Origin: Candidatus Binatia bacterium
GTDB taxonomy: Bacteria; Desulfobacterota; Binatia; Bin18
Reading direction: 5' to 3'
Assembly (NCBI GenBank): GCA_022820725.1
Contig: JAJEFA010000011.1
Location: forward strand, 62,001-126,000
Length of the DNA stretch: 64,000 bases
Below the pieces are notes generated by a model that was given only the letters and a program-made list of their open reading frames with translations, ran no database searches and was not told the origin of the DNA. Every line of letters begins with the position of its first letter. Position 1 is the stretch's first letter. Of this stretch, positions 52,101 through 59,384 are shown piece by piece. A program made the position numbers and the translations under genes.

Positions 52101-52681
52101 CTCATGATCTGGAGATTCGCGGGGCGGGCAATCTCCTGGGTAAAGAACAGTCCGGCCGCGTTGCGGCGGTCGGCTACGAACTCTACGCCCAGATGCTGGA
52201 AGAGACGGTTCGCGAGTTGCGCGGGGGCGAGATTGAGGTCGCGATTGAGCCCGAAATTCATATTGGCCTGGCCGCCTATTTGCCCGAAGCCTACATCCCG
52301 GATGTCAATCAGCGCCTGGTCTTCTACAAAAAACTGGCCAACGTGAAAGCGCGCAGCGACCTGGAAGACCTCGCCTATGAAATGGAAGACCGGTTTGGAC
52401 GTCTGCCCGAGCTGGTCCTGGACTTTATTGAAGTCATGGACCTGCGCCGGGTGCTGCGCCTTTATCTCGTCACGGCCGTCTACCGCAAGGGCGAGCGTGT
52501 CACCCTGCACTTCCATCCTGACTCGCCCATACAAGGCGAGCGGCTGGTGGCCTTTATTCAGCACAACGACCGGGGTGCCCAGCTCAGCCCGGACTTTCGG
52601 GTCTCGTTTTCGCTTGCGTCTCAGGAAGACGTCATGGAGGCGGTCAAGACTCTCTTGCACGACCTCAACGAATCATGTTAG
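49181..52681 (+). CDS. mfd: Transcription-repair coupling factor
   Basis: About 1166 residues. The UvrB-like N-terminal region (TLCVLPSDKQAETFAADLRF; ISVRGGIVDLFPP), RNA-polymerase-interacting CarD-like domain (LAAGDYVVHTDHGIARYHGL), and translocase motifs GDVGYGKTEVALRAA (Walker A), VVIDEEHRFGV (DEEH), LSATPIPRSLNMGMMGL, and the C-terminal TRCF domain are present. It displaces stalled RNA polymerase and recruits UvrA. I favour ATG 49181 over the TTG at 49139, which would overlap the DUF1573 gene by 32 bp; neither has a strong ribosome-binding site. Confidence 0.96.
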   Translation: MDVGPSLAAPLSVALETTARLSAAAPAPNVIRLAGLKGAAPAFFIARHLQHTPQPTLCVLPSDKQAETFAADLRFFIGEDLASRVRYYPAWDVSVADGLSPNSEVVAAQIEGLYDALSVATPILVTSAQALLQRLLPQEEFITATFRLRTGDELPLSAFVDYCLQWGYRRVPLVEEKGEISVRGGIVDLFPPLARHPLRVEFLGDSIETMRSFDPASQRSLDACEEIMVLPMRFFSVVRLQAAWRTIEEALDAGDIPHREQQRIIENLKSGLPFPGVEFFLPYLYPDLEHLGEYLPRGTVVWTLDPAEQESESATFWEQLESRVDTAREAGRFVPPPERYYLPAKQVVDGRTAFLTVEVRGLETVEADCTVTSTLHRGLKPGVSSPGAEKSLAPLVARIRQWQDERQQVYLTVSSQSQADHLQHLLLGHDLELPIEQTQTWDVQGGEHRRPRAVIVAGHLSQGFALPADGLVFLAEEEIFGERRHRRRSRPRPVADYLTGLSQLAAGDYVVHTDHGIARYHGLRHLSVADTTGDYLHLEYAGGDKLYVPVERINLVQKYAGADGKEPSLDRLGGQAWERVKRKTREAIQAMARELLEIHAVRESAERPALATFTDDYEEFVARFPFEETRGQRAAIEDVEADLQSPKPMDRLVCGDVGYGKTEVALRAAYLAVENGQQVAVLVPTTVLAQQHAETFSRRFADYPIRVELLNRFRSAQEAKAVVRDLAAGTVDIVIGTHRLLQRDIVFKQLGLVVIDEEHRFGVTHKEKIKRLRHEVDVLTLSATPIPRSLNMGMMGLRDLSVIETPPVDRQAIRTYVARFDEDLVRSAILHELARGGQVFFVHNRVESIEKMAGQLRDLVPEAVLAVAHGQMGERELETVMLDFMHHRVNVLCCSAIIESGLDIPTANTIIINRADHFGLAQLYQLRGRVGRSAMRAYAYLLIPGERALTRDAQRRLEVLQELDDLGGGFRLAAHDLEIRGAGNLLGKEQSGRVAAVGYELYAQMLEETVRELRGGEIEVAIEPEIHIGLAAYLPEAYIPDVNQRLVFYKKLANVKARSDLEDLAYEMEDRFGRLPELVLDFIEVMDLRRVLRLYLVTAVYRKGERVTLHFHPDSPIQGERLVAFIQHNDRGAQLSPDFRVSFSLASQEDVMEAVKTLLHDLNESC

Positions 52682-52694
52682 CCGGTGAAGCGTG

Positions 52695-53786
52695 ATGAAA
52701 AGAATGCAAATCCTGATCGGCGTGCTGGTCTGTGCCGTGTGGCTGGGACCGGCCGCAAGCCGGGCTGAGGTCATTAACCGCATTGTGGCGACCGTTGACG
52801 ATGCGCCGATTACTTCATACGAGATGCAGGGCTTCCGGGAAGAGGCGGGCGCCAGCCCGCTGGCGCCCGCCGGTGGAGCGGCGGGGATGTCGGATAGCGA
52901 AGTCCTGGACGCGCTCGTCATGCAGAAATTGGTCAGAAAGGAAGTGGAAAAGCAGGGCCTGAAAGCCAAAAAGTCCGATATTGACGGCTATATTGCGCGC
53001 ATCCAGGCGCAGAGCAATCTCAACGATGAAGAATTTGAAGCGGCCCTGACCGAGCAGGGCATGACCATGGAGGCCTACCGCGAACGGGTTGGGACTGAGG
53101 TGGAACAGGCCATGCTCATGAGTCGCGAGATCGGCGCAAGGGTGAATGTCACGCCCGAGGATGTCCAGCGCTACTACGATGAGCATATCGATGAGTACAC
53201 TCAGCCCGCACAGGTGCGCGTCCGTCATATTTTCCGCCCGCTCTCGCCCGCCGCGAGCGAGGCGGAGGCACAGGAGACGGTTGCGCTTGTGCACCAAGTC
53301 CGTCAGCGCGCCCTGGGAGGCGAAAATTTTGGCAATCTGGCAAGTCAGTACTCGCTGGGTCCGGGTGCTGAAAGCGGAGGAGACCTCGGCTATTTTGAGC
53401 GTGGACAAATGCCCGAAGGCATTGAACAGGTGGCCTTTTCCCTGGAAAACGGCGATATCAGTCAGCCTTTCCGGACCAATTCCGGGATGCATCTGCTCAA
53501 GATCGAGGACAAACGGAACGCCGGCCTGCAACCTCTGGAGACCGTTTCCGAGGAGATCAAAAACAAGCTCTATAACGAGGCGCTGCGCGAGCGCTATGCG
53601 CGCTGGTTTAATGAGGATCTCCGCTTCCGCCATCACGTCGAAAACTTCCTTGAAGCGCCGGAAGATTTTGGCTCGGGTATCACGGAGACGAGTGACGTTT
53701 TAGATACCGAGGTGGAAGAGGTGGCTCCGGACCGCCTGGAGATCGGAAAGAAAAAGGGCCTCCTCGGCTGGATCTGGCCGTTCTAA
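52695..53786 (+). CDS. SurA/PpiC-type periplasmic peptidyl-prolyl isomerase
   Basis: 363 residues with a signal peptide (ILIGVLVCAVWLGPAASRA). A SurA N-like chaperone region (VINRIVATVDDAPITSYEMQ; VLDALVMQKLVRKEVEKQGL) is followed by one parvulin domain, VRVRHIFRPL to SGMHLLKIEDKR, with the FGNLASQYSLGPGAESGGDL segment. An acidic C-terminal tail ends GLLGWIWPF, a hydrophobic end not usual for SurA. It probably folds outer-membrane proteins such as the three receptors in this window. Only one PPIase domain, versus two in E. coli SurA. Confidence 0.9.
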   Translation: MKRMQILIGVLVCAVWLGPAASRAEVINRIVATVDDAPITSYEMQGFREEAGASPLAPAGGAAGMSDSEVLDALVMQKLVRKEVEKQGLKAKKSDIDGYIARIQAQSNLNDEEFEAALTEQGMTMEAYRERVGTEVEQAMLMSREIGARVNVTPEDVQRYYDEHIDEYTQPAQVRVRHIFRPLSPAASEAEAQETVALVHQVRQRALGGENFGNLASQYSLGPGAESGGDLGYFERGQMPEGIEQVAFSLENGDISQPFRTNSGMHLLKIEDKRNAGLQPLETVSEEIKNKLYNEALRERYARWFNEDLRFRHHVENFLEAPEDFGSGITETSDVLDTEVEEVAPDRLEIGKKKGLLGWIWPF

Positions 53787-53803
53787 AAAACGCCGTAGTG
53801 CTC

Positions 53804-54865
53804 ATGCCTATCAAGCCTGTGCTCGGGGTGACCATGGGCGACCCCGCAGGGGTCGGGCCGGAGGTCATACTCAAGGCCCTCCAGTCACCGCCGCCCGGCT
53901 GTCGGGTCATCGTCCTTGGCGATCTTGCGGTTCTACAGGAAACGGCGACCCGTCTGGCGTCTGCCCTCCGTCCGCATCAGTGGCAGGTTGGCGATGCCTT
54001 GCCAACCGACGCGCGACAGATACCCGTTCTCGCGCTCTCCCAGCTCGCTCCAGCCGAACGTATCCCCGGCCAGCCCACTCGCGCCGGAGGGGAGGCCTCC
54101 TATCGCTATGTCGAAAACGGCGTGCGTTTCGCCTTGGACGGGACTCTGGACGGACTGGTCACCGCCCCGATCAGCAAAGCCATGTGGCAGGCGGCCGGCC
54201 ATGCCTACCCCGGCCATACCGAACTGCTGGCCGCGCTGACGGATACGGCCGAGGTGCGGATGATGCTGGACGGGTCGCCCCCTTCTCTCCTGGGGGGTCG
54301 TCCTGAGCTAGTCGAAGGGCGAGGGGACAAAAAGCCGTTGCGGGTGATTCTGGTGACCACGCATCTGCCCCTGGCCCAGGTTCCGTGTGCCCTGTCGTGC
54401 GAACGGATTGCAAAAACCATCACGGTTGCCGCAACGCATTTGCGCCGTTTTTACGGTCTGCCCCGGCCACGCCTGGCCGTCGCCGGACTCAATCCCCACG
54501 CCGGAGAAGCGGGCGCGTTCGGCGATGAAGAACAACGACTGATTCAACCGGCGGTCGAGCGGGCCCGCGGCACCGGTTGCAATGTTGTCGGACCGCTGCC
54601 CGCGGATACGGTGTTTGTGCGAGCAGTGCGGGGCGAATTCGATGCCGTGATCTGTCAGTATCACGATCAAGCGCTCATTCCGCTCAAACTGTTGTCCTGG
54701 GAAGACGGGGTCAACGTTACGCTGGGTCTGCCGATCATTCGCACCTCGCCCGACCACGGCACGGCGTTTGATATTGCCGGCCATAACAAAGCCAGTCCGA
54801 ACAGCATGCAGGCGGCCCTCGGGCTGGCAGCGGAAATGACGCAGCGAACTCGGACGGCCCGGTAG
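53804..54865 (+). CDS. pdxA: 4-hydroxythreonine-4-phosphate dehydrogenase with an inserted repeat peptide
   Basis: 353 residues. GVTMGDPAGVGPEVILKAL at the N-terminus, TAPISKAMWQAAGHAYPGHT, VTTHLPLAQVP, GLNPHAGEAGAFG and CQYHDQALIPLKLLSWEDG supply the NAD and metal-binding regions (metal His in YPGHT, Asp/His in the last motifs). Pyridoxal phosphate synthesis. Between MMLDG and LRVILVTTH there are about 20 extra residues (SPPSLLGGRPELVEGRGDKK) coded by a dispersed repeat. ATG 53804 is used in place of the GTG at 53798. Confidence 0.93.
   Translation: MPIKPVLGVTMGDPAGVGPEVILKALQSPPPGCRVIVLGDLAVLQETATRLASALRPHQWQVGDALPTDARQIPVLALSQLAPAERIPGQPTRAGGEASYRYVENGVRFALDGTLDGLVTAPISKAMWQAAGHAYPGHTELLAALTDTAEVRMMLDGSPPSLLGGRPELVEGRGDKKPLRVILVTTHLPLAQVPCALSCERIAKTITVAATHLRRFYGLPRPRLAVAGLNPHAGEAGAFGDEEQRLIQPAVERARGTGCNVVGPLPADTVFVRAVRGEFDAVICQYHDQALIPLKLLSWEDGVNVTLGLPIIRTSPDHGTAFDIAGHNKASPNSMQAALGLAAEMTQRTRTAR
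54273..54338. repeat. In-frame repeat insertion in pdxA
   Basis: 66 bases, a multiple of three, containing GTCCTGAGCTAGTCGAAGG (54300-54318), the same element as 27462-27483. Flanking sequence is uninterrupted PdxA. Confidence 0.7.
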
Positions 54866-54926
54866 AGGGGTGATGCCCATGAGCAGGCTCCCGCAGGACT
54901 CGCTGTTGTCGTTTGGCAGGGGAGCC

Positions 54927-55015
54927 ACCCACCCCGGCCCTACGGGCCACCCCTCCAAGGAGGGGATTTTCTTTTGCTCCCCTCTTGGGAGGGGTGGCCG
55001 AAGGCCGGGGTGGGT
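54927..55015. repeat. 89-bp double-arm inverted repeat
   Basis: Outer arms ACCCACCCCGGCC and GGCCGGGGTGGGT (13 bp) and inner arms GGCCACCCCTCC and GGAGGGGTGGCC (12 bp) enclose AAGGAGGGG..GCTCCCCTCTT, which can pair further. It lies in the 268-bp gap after pdxA (54866-55133), which otherwise has no gene. It resembles MITE-like or terminator-like hairpins found in many genomes. Confidence 0.75.
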
Positions 55016-55133
55016 TCTGTCGGCTTCGGCTATCCCCGACCCCAGGTGTGACTTGCGACCTTCAACGTGGGCCAACACACGCTCCTCTCGCCCTGAGTCA
55101 GTAGCCGGGTCGTGACCGGGGAAAGCGTCGCCA

Positions 55134-57365
55134 ATGACCACACTCGCACGCATGGGGGAGCGGCTGAGACAGGACTACGGCGAGCCGGGGCAGCACGCTC
55201 ACAAACGCCTCCGGAGTTGGTTGGCGGGTGAGGTGCCGCACGCCTATCCTGAGGTGTTGGTCCGGCATCTCGATGAAGACCGTCTGGCCCTGGTGTTTGA
55301 CGCCTTCTGGCAAGTCCTCCCATTTGGGACGGGCGGTCGACGCGGACGGGTCGGCTACGGATCGAACCGCATGAATCCGACAACCGTGGCCATGACCGTC
55401 CAGGGGCATTGTCAATACCTCAGGTCAACGTTTCCGAATCGGACCGATCCGGCGGTGGTGGTGGCCAACGATGTCCGGGTGTTTCATGACCTGGCGGGTG
55501 CGTATGGTTTCCTGGGTCACTCCCATCCCCTCCTGGGTGTGTCGTCCCGATCCCTGGGTAAACTGGCGTGTGAGATTTACGCCGGGAACGGCATTGTCGC
55601 CTATTTCGCCGAGCCGGAAAACGACACGGCCGTGCTGACAACGCCGGAGCTGTCCTATCTGATTGGTCAACTGGGCGCGGTTGGCGGTATCAATCTGTCG
55701 GCCTCGCATAATCCGCCCGACGATAACGGCATCAAGGTGTATGACCAGTATGGCAGCCAACCGGTGGCCCCGAACGACCAGCGGCTGGTAGATATCATGG
55801 CTCAGGCCACGGACATTCGCTCCCTCCCTTTTGCTCAGGCCCTGGGCCGGGACCTGATTCGCCCCATTCCACGTCAGTTGCACGAAGAATACATCCAGAC
55901 CTATGTACGGCTCTACAACCGGATTCATACCCCGCTGCCTGACTATCCGGTCGTGTTTACGCCCCTGAGCGGCTGTGGGCTGACCACGGTTGGTGCGCTG
56001 CTGGAGCGAGTCGGTTTCCCGGTGCGGACCCCACCCGACCAAGGGCCGGACGGAACGTTTGCCGCCATTCCTTTTCGCGTGCCCAACCCCGAAGTCCCCC
56101 AGGCGACCGAACCGGCAAAAGCCTTTGCCGACGCGCATGGGATCGGTGTGGTCCTCTCCAGCGACCCGGACGCGGACAGGGTCGGTCTTGAGGCCAGACT
56201 GCCCGACGGGAGCTGGTATCATTTTGACGGCAACCAGCTTGCGGCCATGCTGTGCTATTTCCTGATGCTGGACCCCCGCGGTCCGCAGCGTAGAGGACTG
56301 GTTATTGAGACCCTGGTGACAACCCGGCTGCTGGGCAAAATCGTGGCCCAGGCGGGCGATTCCCGGATCGTGGACGACCTGCTCGTCGGCTTCAAATACG
56401 TGGCGGCGGTTCTGAAAGCCCTGGACCGGACCGGCACCTATCACGACGTTCAGTGTGGACCCGAGCAACTGGTCCTGGCGGTCGAAGAAAGCCACGGCGG
56501 CATGCTCATCCCGCATATCAAAGATAAAGATGCTGCGCCGGCCTGCCTCTACTTCGCCACCCTGTATCAACAGCTCCGCCAGGAGGGAAAGACGCTGCTC
56601 GACTACTATATTCACATTCTGGAAGAGTTGGGTGGGTATGCGGATGTGAACCGATCCATCATGATGAGCGGAGCAGAGGGCGTGTTGCGCCGAGACCGGA
56701 TTATGCACTCCCTGCGCGAAACGCCGCCACTGCAGCTTGGCGGGTTGGCCGTTATGGATATGATTGATTACTGGGACGAGACGCGCTTCGGACCCTTTGT
56801 GAGCGAAACGGATAAGCTCCCCCGGAATGTCTTGCAGATCGTGACAGACGGCGGGGTGATAGTCATCCGTCCGTCAGGTACGGAACCGAAACTCAAATTC
56901 TACTGCCAGCTCCTGCCCCGCGAGACGGAAACCGTCCTCCGTGGGCGAGCGCTTTTGGAGGCCGTCCGAACCAGGGCCGAGGCCATAGCCGGACAGGTCT
57001 ATAACGATCTCCTGGCTCGGCTCGAATGTCGCCTGAGTGAGGCCGGCCTGCTCTTGTCCGATATCATCGATCTCGCCCATAAACGTACTTTCGATACCAC
57101 CACGATCCCTCAACTGCGGCAGGCGTTTCTGTCCGGGTCGTTGCCGAGCCTGGACGACACGCTCGCCTGGCTGCGGGCGGAAACGGCTGAAATGACGCCA
57201 GGAGCAGACCCTTTACCCGCCCTGAAGGCGCCGCTCGCCGTGCTGTGCGAGCAGTGGCGGACCGAGGGGCTTTCGAGCCCCGTCCTGGAAGCACTACGGC
57301 AGTGGACCCGGATTGAGTCTATTGAGTCTGAGACCCAACGGACCCTAAAGACCCAACGGACATGA
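55134..57365 (+). CDS. Large phosphohexomutase (phosphoglucomutase/PGM2-like)
   Basis: 743 residues. LPFGTGGRRGRVGYGSNRMN, phosphoserine loop LSASHNPPDDNGIKVY, metal loop SSDPDADRVGLE, sugar loop VEESHGGMLIP and phosphate-binding RPSGTEPKLKFYCQ are in order, so it is a full alpha-D-phosphohexomutase, closest to PGM2-type phospho-sugar mutases. A further 115 residues follow the usual end, and the last 17 (IESIESETQRTLKTQRT) are coded by repeat F. Start at ATG 55134. ATGA-overlaps yvcK. Converts a hexose-1-P to hexose-6-P, ribose not excluded. Confidence 0.9.
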   Translation: MTTLARMGERLRQDYGEPGQHAHKRLRSWLAGEVPHAYPEVLVRHLDEDRLALVFDAFWQVLPFGTGGRRGRVGYGSNRMNPTTVAMTVQGHCQYLRSTFPNRTDPAVVVANDVRVFHDLAGAYGFLGHSHPLLGVSSRSLGKLACEIYAGNGIVAYFAEPENDTAVLTTPELSYLIGQLGAVGGINLSASHNPPDDNGIKVYDQYGSQPVAPNDQRLVDIMAQATDIRSLPFAQALGRDLIRPIPRQLHEEYIQTYVRLYNRIHTPLPDYPVVFTPLSGCGLTTVGALLERVGFPVRTPPDQGPDGTFAAIPFRVPNPEVPQATEPAKAFADAHGIGVVLSSDPDADRVGLEARLPDGSWYHFDGNQLAAMLCYFLMLDPRGPQRRGLVIETLVTTRLLGKIVAQAGDSRIVDDLLVGFKYVAAVLKALDRTGTYHDVQCGPEQLVLAVEESHGGMLIPHIKDKDAAPACLYFATLYQQLRQEGKTLLDYYIHILEELGGYADVNRSIMMSGAEGVLRRDRIMHSLRETPPLQLGGLAVMDMIDYWDETRFGPFVSETDKLPRNVLQIVTDGGVIVIRPSGTEPKLKFYCQLLPRETETVLRGRALLEAVRTRAEAIAGQVYNDLLARLECRLSEAGLLLSDIIDLAHKRTFDTTTIPQLRQAFLSGSLPSLDDTLAWLRAETAEMTPGADPLPALKAPLAVLCEQWRTEGLSSPVLEALRQWTRIESIESETQRTLKTQRT
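57311..57360. repeat. 9-bp-period repeat, copy F, inside the end of the mutase gene
   Basis: Two GAGTC units (ATTGAGTCT twice) then opposite-sense units AGACCCAAC, GGACCCTAA, AGACCCAAC, GGAC. In reverse complement it shares about 25 bases with copy B (GGGTCTTTAGGGTCCG then TTGGGTCTC). Confidence 0.75.
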
Positions 57366-58342
57366 CCATGCGACGCAGAGTGAGCGTAATTGGAGGCGGG
57401 ACTGGGTCGTTCAACGTCCTGTCGGGTCTGCGTACGTATGCCGACCTGTGGATACAATCCATCGTGACCATGATGGATTCGGGCGGCGACTCGGGGCGTC
57501 TCCGGGATGAATTCGGGGTGCTGCCCCCGGGTGATATGCGGCGCTGTCTGGTCGCCCTTTCAGAAGAGAGCCAGCTCTTGCGCGACCTGTTTTCCTTTCG
57601 GTTTGTGGACGCGCCCCTGGAGGGCCGGAGCTTTGGTAATCTTTTTTTTCTCGCCCTGACAAAGATTCTGGACTCCGAGAAGCAGGCGATTGAAGCCATT
57701 AGCCGGATACTCAAGATACGGGGTCGCGTCCTGGCCGTGACCTGGGACCACGCCCATCTGTGCGCGGAGCTGGCGGACGGTACCCTGGTCGAGGGGGAAG
57801 CCAATATTGACGTCCCCAAGCATGATCCGGCCATCCCGATCCAGCGGGTGTATCTCACGCCTGCGGCGCAGGCCAACCCCGAGGCCGTTCGCGCCCTGCA
57901 CGAGAGCGATTTCATTATCTTTGCGCCGGGGAATTTATACACTTCCACTATTCCCAATGTCTTGGTCAGCGGTATTCCAGAAGCACTCCAGAACGCGCGC
58001 GCACCTATCATTTACGTTCTCAACCTCATGACCCGTCATGGAGAAACCGACGGCTATTCCGCCTCCCAGCACGTGGCAAAGCTGGTCGAGTATGCGGGCC
58101 GGACTCCCGATGCGGTGGTTGTCCACCGGGGTGAGATCCCCCCGGCACTGGCACGCAAGTATCAGGAAGAACGGGCCGCGCAGGTCAGGCTTGATACTGA
58201 GGCGCTGTATGACCTGGGAGTAAAAGTGGTGAAATTCGGGAACGTCATGTCGGCCCATTCTCTGGTGCGGCACGACCCGGCCCGCACGGCGCGTGTGGTG
58301 GGTGAGTTGTTTGAAGAGTTGGGCGGCGGCGCGCGCCAGTAA
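57362..58342 (+). CDS. yvcK: YvcK/CofD-like protein (gluconeogenesis factor family)
   Basis: 326 residues. VSVIGGGTGSFNVLSGLRTY, IVTMMDSGGDSGRLRDEFG, VLPPGDMRRCLVAL, FGNLFFLALTKI, IIFAPGNLYTSTIPNVLVSG and YVLNLMTRHGETDGYS are the YvcK signature, distinct from true CofD of F420 synthesis. In B. subtilis YvcK (GlmR) binds UDP-GlcNAc and stimulates GlmS. Its ATG overlaps the end of the mutase gene by 4 bp (ATGA), so the two are co-translated. Confidence 0.92.
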   Translation: MTMRRRVSVIGGGTGSFNVLSGLRTYADLWIQSIVTMMDSGGDSGRLRDEFGVLPPGDMRRCLVALSEESQLLRDLFSFRFVDAPLEGRSFGNLFFLALTKILDSEKQAIEAISRILKIRGRVLAVTWDHAHLCAELADGTLVEGEANIDVPKHDPAIPIQRVYLTPAAQANPEAVRALHESDFIIFAPGNLYTSTIPNVLVSGIPEALQNARAPIIYVLNLMTRHGETDGYSASQHVAKLVEYAGRTPDAVVVHRGEIPPALARKYQEERAAQVRLDTEALYDLGVKVVKFGNVMSAHSLVRHDPARTARVVGELFEELGGGARQ

Positions 58343-58363
58343 TGCGACAGGACACGGTGGCGG

Positions 58364-59179
58364 ATGAGCGAAACGCAGACGCTTGAGCGGATCAGGCAGC
58401 TCGTATGCACCGCGGATCAGATGGCCCTGGACCAGTATGGCCGGAGTCCGGGCTCGCTCAAACCCGACGGTTCGTGGGTCACACCCGCGGACGGCGCGAT
58501 CGAGGGCTTTCTGCGGCGTGAGCTGACGGCGCTTTTTCATGGGGACATGGGGATTTTCGGGGAAGAGCAGGGCTGGTCCGGAAGCCGTTCGGCTGCGTAT
58601 ATCGCCCTGCTCGATCCGATTGACGGGACGGCGGCCTTCCGCAGCCGCATCCCCGTGTGGGGCATTTCCCTGGCGGTGTTCCGGCAGCAGGCGAGGACCG
58701 ACCGGTGGGAACCGTTCATCGGCATTTTCAGTATGCCGGCGGCCAAACATGTTTTTCTGAGCGCCCACGGCAAGCGCGCCGAGTGGAATGCCGCCCCCCT
58801 CACCATCCCGCCCGTACAGCCGGACATCAGAAAATCCGACTATCTCGGGATCTCATCGGACGTGCAGCACTGGAATATCAGTCAATATCCCGGCAAGATT
58901 CGGAGCTTCGGCGTCTCCGGCTATGAGGTCATTCTGGTCGCCACCGGCGCACTCCAGGCCAGCTTCCTCACCCGTTTCCACTTTTATGATATTGCAGCGG
59001 CAGCAATGGTCTTATGGCAGGCCGGGGGAGGGCTGTATCGACTCTCCGGCGAGCCGGTGACCCCAACCGAAGTGGTGCGGAAGACGAGAGATCAGCCAGA
59101 GGCGTCGGAAGCTCCCATTATCGCCTGTCACCCCGCCCACCTCGAAGCGCTGTTGGAGATGAACTTCCGACCCCTGTGA
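58364..59179 (+). CDS. Inositol-monophosphatase family phosphatase (CysQ/IMPase-like)
   Basis: 271 residues. GDMGIFGEEQGW (E-E metal ligands), LLDPIDGTAAFRSRIPVWG (DPIDGT) and FYDIAAAAMVLWQAGG (the usual W-D-x-A-A motif, here Y-D-I-A-A) are the three metal motifs. It removes phosphate from an inositol, sugar or PAP-like substrate. 21 bp after yvcK, so likely the last gene of the mutase-yvcK-phosphatase operon. Confidence 0.9.
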   Translation: MSETQTLERIRQLVCTADQMALDQYGRSPGSLKPDGSWVTPADGAIEGFLRRELTALFHGDMGIFGEEQGWSGSRSAAYIALLDPIDGTAAFRSRIPVWGISLAVFRQQARTDRWEPFIGIFSMPAAKHVFLSAHGKRAEWNAAPLTIPPVQPDIRKSDYLGISSDVQHWNISQYPGKIRSFGVSGYEVILVATGALQASFLTRFHFYDIAAAAMVLWQAGGGLYRLSGEPVTPTEVVRKTRDQPEASEAPIIACHPAHLEALLEMNFRPL

Positions 59180-59351
59180 CGGATTGTTTCAGTCCTCATC
59201 GGCCCGCTCCTCCCTCCAGGGTAAGGACAGTGGGAGCATCCGTCGACAGAGCCTATCCACTCTCGTACTTACATTGTATGCGCTACAAGAAGCTCTGACC
59301 GTCCTGGGCGAAATGTTCGCGCCGTAGGGTGAGAGCAGATAAGACTGGAGA

Positions 59352-59375
59352 GGGGCAGACCGTCGGGTCTGCCCC
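59352..59375 (-). terminator. Probable terminator between convergent phosphatase and LLM genes
   Basis: GGGGCAGACC and GGTCTGCCCC make a perfect 10-bp stem with a 4-nt loop, 9 bases past the LLM stop on the minus strand; a pyrimidine-rich tract (TCTCCAGTCTT) follows on that strand. The T-run is weak. Confidence 0.6.
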
Positions 59376-59384
59376 GGTGACAAG

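Noticed and set aside
55425..56708. 427-codon open frame antisense to the phosphohexomutase
   Set aside because: The mutase has all catalytic loops on the + strand; the antisense product has no family features.
25712..57360. The 9-bp-period repeats as a CRISPR array
   Set aside because: There are no spacers: the units are contiguous and variable, and no cas gene is present.
57362..58342. CofD (F420 biosynthesis) as the identity of the gene at 57362
   Set aside because: MMDSGGDSGRLR and VLPPGDMRR, together with the neighbours, fit YvcK; the other cof genes are absent.
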